The notes beneath the pieces were generated by a model. It saw nothing but the letters and a program-made list of their open reading frames with translations, did not search any database and was not told the origin of the DNA. The position numbers and the translations under genes are program-made. This document shows, piece after piece, positions 43,778 to 51,576 of a stretch of DNA of 64,000 nucleotides (within the stretch, counting starts at the first letter, position 1; each line of letters begins with the position of its first letter). This stretch comes from Pseudomonadales bacterium. GTDB lineage: Bacteria > Pseudomonadota > Gammaproteobacteria > Pseudomonadales > UBA5518. The DNA is taken from assembly GCA_024234165.1 (NCBI GenBank), contig JACKOP010000001.1, forward strand, positions 434,001-498,000. Reading direction: 5' to 3'.

Positions 43778-45688
43778 TCAGGCGCCACTCAGCTCGAGCA
43801 GAAGCCGGTTCAGTCGCTGCACGTACGCTGCCGGGTCTTCGAGATCATCGCCGGAAGCGAGCTGCGCCTGCTCGAACAGGATCATCGTCAAGGTCGCAAA
43901 ACGATCCTCGTCGACCTCTCGATCGAGCCGCCCGACCAGCGGGTGATCCGGATTGATTTCCAGAATCGGTTTCGCGTCGGGAACCTGCTGGCCTGCCGCC
44001 TGCATGATGCGGCGCATCTGCACGCCCATATCGTAGTCACCTACCACCAGGCAGGCAGGCGATTCGGTCAGCCGTGCCGTAATGCGCACATCCTGCACAC
44101 GCTCCCCCAGCGCCTTCTTCACTCGATCGACGAGGTCCCTCGCTTCTTCCTGGCGCTTCGCGCGTGCTTCCCGGCTCGTGCTGTCGTCGAGGTCACCGAG
44201 ATCCAGATCACCACGTGCCACATCCTTCAGCTTCTTGCCGCCGAACTCGCCGAGGTAGGTGATCATCCACTCATCGATGCGATCGTACAGCAGGATCGCT
44301 TCTATGCCCTTCTGGCGCAGCAATTCCAGGTGCGGACTGCTGCGCGCGGCAAGGAAGCTGTCCGCGACCACGTAGTAGATGTCCTGCTGCCCGTCGCGCA
44401 TGCGCGCCACATACTGCTCGAGGCTCTGGTCCTGCACCGCCTTGTCGGAATGCGTGGTCGCAAAACGCAGCAGCTTCGCGATCCGTTCCCGATGCGCGAA
44501 ATCCTCTGCCGGACCCTCCTTCATGACCTGGCCGAATACATCCCAGAATTTCTGGTAATCATCGGGACGCTGATCGGCGACATTCTCGAGCATGTCGAGC
44601 ACCCGCTTGCTCAACGCACCTCGCATCGCGTCGACCGCCGCGCTGTTCTGCAGGATCTCGCGCGAGACGTTCAACGGCAGATCGGTGGAATCCACCACGC
44701 CCTTCACGAAACGCAGGTACAGCGGCAGGAACTGCTCCGCGTCGTCCATGATGAACGTACGCTGTATATACAGCTTCAGGCCACGTGGCGCATCGCGATT
44801 CCACAGGTCGAACGGAGCATGCGACGGAATGTACAGCAGCGAGTTGTATTCATAACGGCCCTCGACCCGGTGATGGCTCCATGTGAGCGGGTCCTCGAAG
44901 TCATGCGCGATATGCTTGTAGAACTCGCGATACTCCTCGTCGGTGATTTCGGTGCGCGCACGGGTCCACAACGCCTTCGCCTGGTTGACCGTCTCCCATT
45001 CGGGAGCACCGGCTTCCTTGCCATCCTCGTCCTCGCCATGGTGCTCCTTCTCCATGCGCACCGGCAGCGAGATATGGTCCGAATAGCGCTTGACGATGCT
45101 GCGCACTTGCCACGCATCGAGGAATTCGCCCGCGTCTTCCTTCAGGTGCAACACCACCATGGTGCCACGGCGCTCGCGCACCACGTCCTCGACCGTGAAC
45201 TCGCTCTCGCCAGCCGACTCCCAGCGCACCCCGGCACCCGCGTCCAGTCCCGCGCGCCGACTGAATACCTCGACGCGATCCGCCACCATGAAGGTGCTGT
45301 AGAAACCCACCCCGAACTGGCCGATCAGCTGCGAATCCCGGCGCTGGTCACCCGAGAGCTGCTGCACGAACTGCGCCGTACCCGAGCGTGCAATCGTTCC
45401 CAGATGGCTGATCGCCTCCTCGCGTGACATGCCGATACCGTTGTCGCTGATCGAGAGCGTGCGCGCGTCCTTGTCGATCGCGATACGGATCTCGAGTTCG
45501 GTATCGTCTGCGAGCAGCTCCGGGTGTGCGAGTGATTCGAAGCGCAGCTTGTCGGCGGCATCGGATGCGTTCGATATCAGCTCGCGCAGGAAGATTTCCC
45601 GCTTGCTGTACAGCGAATGGATCATCAGGTGCAGAAGCTGGCGAGCCTCGGTCTGGAAACCCATCGTCTCCCGGTGCGCTGCAGTCAT
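43778..45688 (-). CDS. htpG: Molecular chaperone HtpG (Hsp90)
   Basis: A 636-residue bacterial Hsp90 with N-terminal ATPase (SKREIFLRELISNASDA; ISDNGIGMSREE), middle and C-terminal dimerisation domains. ATG 45688 has a GGGAG site; an upstream in-frame codon lies within the promoter. A near-perfect sigma-32 promoter precedes it, so it should be heat-shock inducible. Confidence 0.97.
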   Translation of the reverse strand: MTAAHRETMGFQTEARQLLHLMIHSLYSKREIFLRELISNASDAADKLRFESLAHPELLADDTELEIRIAIDKDARTLSISDNGIGMSREEAISHLGTIARSGTAQFVQQLSGDQRRDSQLIGQFGVGFYSTFMVADRVEVFSRRAGLDAGAGVRWESAGESEFTVEDVVRERRGTMVVLHLKEDAGEFLDAWQVRSIVKRYSDHISLPVRMEKEHHGEDEDGKEAGAPEWETVNQAKALWTRARTEITDEEYREFYKHIAHDFEDPLTWSHHRVEGRYEYNSLLYIPSHAPFDLWNRDAPRGLKLYIQRTFIMDDAEQFLPLYLRFVKGVVDSTDLPLNVSREILQNSAAVDAMRGALSKRVLDMLENVADQRPDDYQKFWDVFGQVMKEGPAEDFAHRERIAKLLRFATTHSDKAVQDQSLEQYVARMRDGQQDIYYVVADSFLAARSSPHLELLRQKGIEAILLYDRIDEWMITYLGEFGGKKLKDVARGDLDLGDLDDSTSREARAKRQEEARDLVDRVKKALGERVQDVRITARLTESPACLVVGDYDMGVQMRRIMQAAGQQVPDAKPILEINPDHPLVGRLDREVDEDRFATLTMILFEQAQLASGDDLEDPAAYVQRLNRLLLELSGA

Positions 45689-45725
45689 GAGGTGTTCTCC
45701 CTGGTTATGGACGGCGATTCCAGGC

Positions 45726-45753
45726 ATATGGGGTCGGCTTCGTCCCTTTCAAG
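45726..45753 (-). promoter_or_regulatory. Sigma-32 (heat-shock) promoter of htpG
   Basis: On the minus strand CTTGAAA (-35, bases 45753-45747), a 13-base spacer and CCCCATAT (-10, 45733-45726) match the RpoH consensus CTTGAAA-N11..16-CCCCATNT at every defined position. The -10 ends 38 bases upstream of the htpG start codon. Confidence 0.9.
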
Positions 45754-45821
45754 ACTTCGTCCGTGACCCTGTTGCCCGCGATGATCGTCTGACTGAAGCT
45801 CGAACGAACCGGTATCGCGGT

Positions 45822-46628
45822 TCAGGCAGGTGCTGCGGGATCGAACCAGCGCAGCAGCGCTTCGTTGCCGGCGTCGGTGAAATCACGGCGATTGCCGGGT
45901 ACACGCCACGCACGCGACGAGTGCAGGGTGCTGTAGCTGTAGCAGGAATCCGGACGCATCGGATACTGCGAGGCGGGTCCAGGTGGCAGCACGTCTTCGT
46001 CGAACCTGCGTGACAGTGCAACCAGAAAGCCGCGCTGCAACAGAAACGAGTGCTCGAATGCGTCGTCGTCGAGCGTCTCGCGCGCCCAGCCCGTAAAGCC
46101 GCCGAACACCTTCTGCCCCGCGTAGCGCTCGGGTGCAACGATCACATCGTGCTCCAGCGTCCACGAGAGCACGCGCTCGCCATTACAGTCCAGCGTCGCG
46201 ACGGTACGCCCCTCGACCACATCCGGGATCGCCACGTCATAGCGCTGCACACGCGCGGCACGCCGTGCATGTACCATCGCCAGCGCCGCCAGATCGTACA
46301 GATGCGTGCAGTGCGTGCGCGGATTCTGCCAACGCGAGAGCGTACGCAACGGATCCGTCAGTGGCGCACCGATCAGCGTACGCAATTCCCGAGTGGCTTC
46401 CGGGCAGGTCGTCAACGGATAGCGCCTGGCTTCGGCGGCAATCCCGAGCACACGCTCGCCATCGTGCTCCAGCGTGACCGCGAACGCATGCGGATCATCC
46501 TCGACCGCGGCGCGTACGCACGCCGACGCATCACGCTGCAGCACGATCGCACGGCGATAACAACCGCTGCCGTAGTGCGGATCGAAAATCGCACTCGGAT
46601 AGCGGTTGCCCTGTACGGCGTCGATCAT
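45822..46628 (-). CDS. DUF2889 domain protein
   Basis: A 268-residue protein matching DUF2889: RRAIVLQRD, AAVEDDPHAFAVTLEHDGERVLGI, then TTCPEATRELRTLIGAPL and THCTHLYDLAALA. The family is often found near aromatic, steroid or dioxygenase gene sets in marine and environmental bacteria, but its activity is unknown. It follows sucD by 46 bases on the same strand and could be cotranscribed with the TCA operon. Confidence 0.82.
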   Translation of the reverse strand: MIDAVQGNRYPSAIFDPHYGSGCYRRAIVLQRDASACVRAAVEDDPHAFAVTLEHDGERVLGIAAEARRYPLTTCPEATRELRTLIGAPLTDPLRTLSRWQNPRTHCTHLYDLAALAMVHARRAARVQRYDVAIPDVVEGRTVATLDCNGERVLSWTLEHDVIVAPERYAGQKVFGGFTGWARETLDDDAFEHSFLLQRGFLVALSRRFDEDVLPPGPASQYPMRPDSCYSYSTLHSSRAWRVPGNRRDFTDAGNEALLRWFDPAAPA

Positions 46629-46674
46629 CGCCGCGCTCCTCGTACAGGAGCACGGCGACTGCTGCGACGGCAGA

Positions 46675-47547
46675 TCACCAGCCGGTGATCGACTTCAGCG
46701 CGCTGCCGATATCGGCCAGGCTGCGCACGGTCTTGACACCGGCAGCTTCGAGCGCAGCGAATTTTTCATCCGCGGTACCCTTGCCGCCTGCGATGATCGC
46801 TCCCGCGTGACCCATTCGCTTGCCCTTGGGCGCCGTGACTCCGGCAATGTAGGACACCACCGGCTTGGTCACATTGGCCTTGATGAAGGCAGCGGCTTCT
46901 TCCTCGGCAGAACCGCCGATCTCGCCGATCATCACGATCGCCTCGGTTGCCGGATCCTGCTGGAACATGCCGAGGATATCGATGAAGTTCGAGCCGGGAA
47001 TCGGATCGCCACCGATGCCGACGCAGGTCGACTGGCCCAGTCCCGTATCGGTGGTCTGCTTGACCGCTTCATAGGTCAGCGTTCCGGAGCGTGACACGAT
47101 GCCGACGCGTCCCGGCTTGTGGATATGGCCCGGCATGATGCCGATCTTGCACTCACCCGGCGTGATCACGCCGGGGCAGTTCGGTCCGATCAGGCGCACA
47201 CCGAGTTCATCGCACCTGACCTTGACCTCGAGCATATCGAGCGTCGGTATGCCCTCGGTGATGCATACGATCAGGCGGATACCGTTGTTTGCGGCCTCGA
47301 GAATCGAATCCTTGCAGAACGGTGCCGGAACGTAGATCACGGAAGCATCGGCGCCGGTGGCGGCCACCGCATCGGCCACGGTGTCGAACACCGGCAGTCC
47401 GAGGTGAGTCTGTCCGCCCTTGCCGGGCGTTACGCCCCCGACCATCTTGGTGCCGTATTCGATCGCCTGCTTCGAGTGCGACGTTCCCTGCGAGCCGGTG
47501 AAGCCCTGGCAGATGACCTTGGTGTCCTTGTTGACCAGAATGCTCAT
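46675..47547 (-). CDS. sucD: Succinyl-CoA synthetase alpha subunit
   Basis: A 290-residue subunit carrying the phosphohistidine loop GHAGAI (about His246) and the CoA-binding domain (GFTGSQGT). It works with SucC to make ATP/GTP from succinyl-CoA. Four bases separate it from sucC. It ends the core TCA operon. Confidence 0.97.
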   Translation of the reverse strand: MSILVNKDTKVICQGFTGSQGTSHSKQAIEYGTKMVGGVTPGKGGQTHLGLPVFDTVADAVAATGADASVIYVPAPFCKDSILEAANNGIRLIVCITEGIPTLDMLEVKVRCDELGVRLIGPNCPGVITPGECKIGIMPGHIHKPGRVGIVSRSGTLTYEAVKQTTDTGLGQSTCVGIGGDPIPGSNFIDILGMFQQDPATEAIVMIGEIGGSAEEEAAAFIKANVTKPVVSYIAGVTAPKGKRMGHAGAIIAGGKGTADEKFAALEAAGVKTVRSLADIGSALKSITGW

Positions 47548-47551
47548 CGAA

Positions 47552-48715
47552 TTACCCCTTCGCTGCCTTGACGACGGCCTGTGCAGCCTGGGTCAGGCTC
47601 GTTGCCGCGATGATGTTGAGTCCACTCTCGGCCAGCATCTTCGAGCCGAGATCCGCATTGTTGCCCTCGAGACGCACCACGACGGGCACCTTGACGCCCA
47701 CTTCCGAAACGGCACCGATGATGCCCTCGGCGATCAGATCGCAACGCACGATGCCGCCAAAGATGTTGACGAGCACCGCGCGCACGCTGGTGTCGGAGAG
47801 AATGATCTTGAACGCCTCCGAAACCCGCTCCTTGGTCGCACCACCGCCGACGTCGAGGAAATTTGCCGGACGTCCACCGTGCAGGTTCACGATGTCCATC
47901 GTGCCCATGGCGAGACCCGCACCGTTGACCATGCAACCGATGTCACCGTCGAGCGCGACGTAGTTCAGCTCCCACTTGGACGCGTGCACCTCGCGCGGGT
48001 CCTCCTGCGTGGTGTCGTGCATCTCGCTCAGCGCCTTCTGGCGAAACAGCGCATTGCCGTCGACGCCGAGCTTGGCGTCCAGGCAGTGCAGGTTGCCGGC
48101 TGTCGTGATCACCAGCGGGTTCACTTCGATCAGCGCCAGATCCTTGTCCTGGAACAGCTTCGCCAGACCGAGGAAAATATTCGTGAACTGCTTGACCTGG
48201 TCACCCTTGAGCCCGAGTTTGAACGCGAGTTCACGCCCCTGGTACGGTTGCGCACCGGTCAGCGGATCGATCGTCGCCTTGAAGATCTTCTCGGGCGTCT
48301 CGTGCGCGACCTTCTCGATATCGACACCACCCTCGGGTGAAGCCATGAACACGATGCGGCGCGAACCCCGATCGACCACTGCACCGAGATAGAGCTCTTC
48401 CGCAATGTCGGTGCACGACTCGACCAGAATCTTGTTGACCGGCTGGCCCTTCTCGTCGGTCTGGTAGGTCACGAGGTTGCGGCCCAGCCAGTGCGCTGCG
48501 AAGTCGCGAATCTCGTCCTTGCTCTTCACCAGCTTGACGCCACCCGCCTTGCCGCGCCCACCGGCGTGTACCTGCGCCTTGACGACCCACTGGCTGCCGC
48601 CGATCTGCTCGGCGGCCTCGACTGCCTGCTTCGGTGTTTCCGCGGCAAAGCCCTTCGACACGGGCAGCCCGTACTCGGCAAACAGCTGTTTGCCCTGGTA
48701 TTCGTGCAAATTCAT
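47552..48715 (-). CDS. sucC: Succinyl-CoA synthetase beta subunit
   Basis: A 387-residue ATP-grasp subunit; N-terminal MNLHEYQGKQLF, KAQVHAGGRGKAGGVK loop, and the nucleotide-binding core are intact. The length is standard. 141 bases separate it from lpd, a gap without another gene. Confidence 0.97.
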   Translation of the reverse strand: MNLHEYQGKQLFAEYGLPVSKGFAAETPKQAVEAAEQIGGSQWVVKAQVHAGGRGKAGGVKLVKSKDEIRDFAAHWLGRNLVTYQTDEKGQPVNKILVESCTDIAEELYLGAVVDRGSRRIVFMASPEGGVDIEKVAHETPEKIFKATIDPLTGAQPYQGRELAFKLGLKGDQVKQFTNIFLGLAKLFQDKDLALIEVNPLVITTAGNLHCLDAKLGVDGNALFRQKALSEMHDTTQEDPREVHASKWELNYVALDGDIGCMVNGAGLAMGTMDIVNLHGGRPANFLDVGGGATKERVSEAFKIILSDTSVRAVLVNIFGGIVRCDLIAEGIIGAVSEVGVKVPVVVRLEGNNADLGSKMLAESGLNIIAATSLTQAAQAVVKAAKG

Positions 48716-48856
48716 GGCGTATTACCGTCCTGAAGTGTGAATGGATGTATCCCGGCGCGCCGGCTTCCAGGTCTGCGTCTCACCCGCGTGCCGAGCTGGC
48801 AGGGGGGGGCAAAAGCGGGCGCAATTATCACGGAAATCCCCCGCGAGGCATACCCT

Positions 48857-50299
48857 TCAGCGGGACTTGCGATTGGGAATATGAATTGCGTGCCCGAGCG
48901 CCGCGAGCGCGGCCTCGTGCACCGCCTCCGACAGGGTCGGGTGCCCGAACACGGTGAGCGCGAGATCTTCGGCACTGGCACCGAACTCCATCGCAATCAC
49001 CACCTGCTGCACCAGATCCGCTGCGCCGGGACCCACGATATGACAGCCCAGCACGCGGTCTGTACGCGCGTCGGTCAGCAACTTCACCATGCCCAGCGCA
49101 TCGTTCGCCGCCAGTGCGCGGCCACTCGCCGCAAAAGGGAATACACCGGTAGCGAACTCCTGCCCCGCAGCCTTGAGCTGCTGCTCGCCCGGTCCGACCC
49201 AGGCAATCTCTGGATGGGTATAGATGATCGCGGGAATGCCGTCGTAATTGACCTGCGTCTTGCGACCGGCGATGCGCTCGGCGACCATCACGCCTTCCTC
49301 CATCGCCTTGTGCGCCAGCATCGGCCCACGCACGATGTCCCCGATCGCGTAGACGCCCGGCATATCGGTTGCGCAGCATTCGTTGACGTGAACGAAGCCT
49401 CGCTCTTCGAGATTCACGCCGCTGTCGGCTGCGAGCAAGCCTTCCGTCACCGGTCGCCTGCCGACTGCAACGATCAGACGATCGAACTCCTCCTGCTTCT
49501 GCTGTTCGACCTCGACGTAGTTCACGCGCACGGGTCCCGTACCGCCGCCGCCGACCTCGGTGGAAGTGACGCGTGCATTCAGCCGGATATCCAGCCCCTG
49601 TGCCCGCATGATCTTCTGGGCCTCCTTCGAGACCTGACGGTCCACCGCGAGCAGGAAGTCGGGCAAGGCTTCGATCACGACGACCTCCGCCCCGAGGCGC
49701 GCCCAGACGCTGCCGAGTTCGAGCCCGATCACCCCGGCCCCGACCACACCGAGACGGCGTGGCACCTCGGTGAATTCCAGCGCTCCGGCCGAGTCGACGA
49801 TCGGTCCGCCGAACGGTGCAGCCGGGATCTCGATCGGCGCGGAACCGGTGGCGAGAATCACGTTGGCTGCCTCGATCGTCTCGACCGTGCCGTCATGCGC
49901 GGTCACCTCGACCCGACGCCCCGCCAACAGGCGGGCGCTGCCGGCAAGCGTCGCCACACCGTTCGCCTTGAACAATCCCGCGATGCCGCCGGTGAGCTGC
50001 TCGACGATGCGACGCTTGCGCGCCTGCATCGCTGCCACATCGACGGCAACTCCCTGCGCACTGATGCCGTGCACCGCCAGTCCGTGTGCTGCATCGTGGA
50101 AACGATGCGAGCTGTCGAGCAATGCCTTCGACGGAATGCAACCGACGTTGAGGCAGGTACCACCGTATACCGGCTTGCCGTCGGCGCTGCGCCACTTCTC
50201 GATCACCACGGTCTTCAGCCCGAGCTGCGCAGCACGAATCGCTGCCACATAACCACCAGGACCGGCGCCAATCACGACCACGTCGAATTGCTGGGCCAT
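48857..50299 (-). CDS. lpd: Dihydrolipoyl dehydrogenase (E3)
   Basis: A 480-residue flavoprotein with FAD motif GAGPGG (about 11-16), redox disulfide GGTCLNVGCIPSK and NAD motif GAGVIGLELG. As part of the sucAB operon it is the E3 of the 2-oxoglutarate dehydrogenase complex. The gap to sucB is 50 bases. Confidence 0.97.
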   Translation of the reverse strand: MAQQFDVVVIGAGPGGYVAAIRAAQLGLKTVVIEKWRSADGKPVYGGTCLNVGCIPSKALLDSSHRFHDAAHGLAVHGISAQGVAVDVAAMQARKRRIVEQLTGGIAGLFKANGVATLAGSARLLAGRRVEVTAHDGTVETIEAANVILATGSAPIEIPAAPFGGPIVDSAGALEFTEVPRRLGVVGAGVIGLELGSVWARLGAEVVVIEALPDFLLAVDRQVSKEAQKIMRAQGLDIRLNARVTSTEVGGGGTGPVRVNYVEVEQQKQEEFDRLIVAVGRRPVTEGLLAADSGVNLEERGFVHVNECCATDMPGVYAIGDIVRGPMLAHKAMEEGVMVAERIAGRKTQVNYDGIPAIIYTHPEIAWVGPGEQQLKAAGQEFATGVFPFAASGRALAANDALGMVKLLTDARTDRVLGCHIVGPGAADLVQQVVIAMEFGASAEDLALTVFGHPTLSEAVHEAALAALGHAIHIPNRKSR

Positions 50300-50349
50300 T
50301 TCATGTCTCCATCGTGTGTGTCGCTGCGTTTTTCGAGCAGAAGTCGGAT

Positions 50350-51540
50350 CTACAGGTCCAGCAGGATCCGGGCCGGATCCTCGATCATCTCCTTGATCGC
50401 CACCAGGAACTGCACCGCATCCTTGCCATCGACCAGGCGGTGGTCGTAGGACAGCGCCAGATACATCATCGGCCGGATCACGACCTGCCCGTCCAGCGCA
50501 ACCGGGCGCTCCTGCACCTTGTGCATGCCGAGGATGGCCGTCTGCGGCGGGTTCAGGATCGGCGTCGACAGCAGCGAGCCGAAGACGCCGCCGTTGGTGA
50601 TCGTGAAGGTACCGCCGGTCATCTCCTCGATCGAAAGCTTGTTGTCGCGCGCCTTGGTGCCGTACTCGCGCACCCTGGCCTCGATCTCGGCCAGCGTCAT
50701 CGCATCGGCGTCACGCAGCACCGGCACCACCAGTCCGCGCTCGCTGGACACCGCAACACCGATGTCCTGATAGCCGTGGTAGACGACATCGGAACCGTCG
50801 ATCGATGCGTTGACTACCGGAAAACGCTTCAGAGCCTCGACGCTCGCGCGCACGAAGAATCCCATGTAACCGAGTCGGATCCCGTTGTGCCGTTTCTCGA
50901 ACAGCTCGCGATACTTCGCACGCAGATCCATCACCGGCTGCATGTCCACTTCGTTGAACGTGGTGAGCATCGCGGTGTTGCGCGATGCGTCCAGCAGGCG
51001 TTCGGCGACGCGCGCACGCAGCCGCGTCATCGGCACCCGCCGCTCGACCCGTCCTCCGGCAAGTGCCACCGACGGCGCGGTCGGCGTCTGCGGTACCGCG
51101 GTGTTCGCCTGAGTGGGTGGCTGCGCCGCGTGTGCGGCCACGTCTTCGCGGGTCACTCGCCCGCCCTTGCCGCTGCCGCTGATGGCTGCCGGATCGACCC
51201 CGTGCTCGGCTGCCGCCAGGCGCGCGGCAGGCCCGGAGCGCGGCAGAGCAGCACCCTCATCCCTCGCCGCCACCGCAGCCGTCTGCGCAGTCGGCGCGAC
51301 GGCTCCGGCCGTGAACCGGCCGATGATCTCCTCTCCAAGTACCGTCTCGCCCGTATCCTTGAGGATTTCGCTCACGCTGCCGTCCGCCGGCGCCACCACT
51401 TCGAGCACGACCTTGTCGGTCTCGATGTCGACCAGCACTTCGTCACGGCGACAGACGTCTCCCGGGCGCTTGTGCCAGTGCGCCACCGTGCCTTCGGCAA
51501 CCGACTCGGGAAACTGGGGGGCCTTGATGTCCATGCTCAT
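50350..51540 (-). CDS. sucB: Dihydrolipoyl succinyltransferase (E2 of 2-oxoglutarate dehydrogenase)
   Basis: A 396-residue E2: lipoyl domain with ETDKVVLEV (Lys near 43), a Pro/Ala-rich linker, peripheral subunit-binding domain (AARLAAAEHGVDPAAISGSGKGGRVTREDV region) and catalytic domain ending with SYDHRLVDGKDAV. Confidence 0.96.
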   Translation of the reverse strand: MSMDIKAPQFPESVAEGTVAHWHKRPGDVCRRDEVLVDIETDKVVLEVVAPADGSVSEILKDTGETVLGEEIIGRFTAGAVAPTAQTAAVAARDEGAALPRSGPAARLAAAEHGVDPAAISGSGKGGRVTREDVAAHAAQPPTQANTAVPQTPTAPSVALAGGRVERRVPMTRLRARVAERLLDASRNTAMLTTFNEVDMQPVMDLRAKYRELFEKRHNGIRLGYMGFFVRASVEALKRFPVVNASIDGSDVVYHGYQDIGVAVSSERGLVVPVLRDADAMTLAEIEARVREYGTKARDNKLSIEEMTGGTFTITNGGVFGSLLSTPILNPPQTAILGMHKVQERPVALDGQVVIRPMMYLALSYDHRLVDGKDAVQFLVAIKEMIEDPARILLDL

Positions 51541-51576
51541 TGCTGCGATTTCCTGTCGGGTTTGCTGTCACGCGGA

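Noticed and set aside
43709..45427. 572-codon plus-strand frame opposite htpG
   Set aside because: Antisense to intact Hsp90 domains; composition is of the shadow type.
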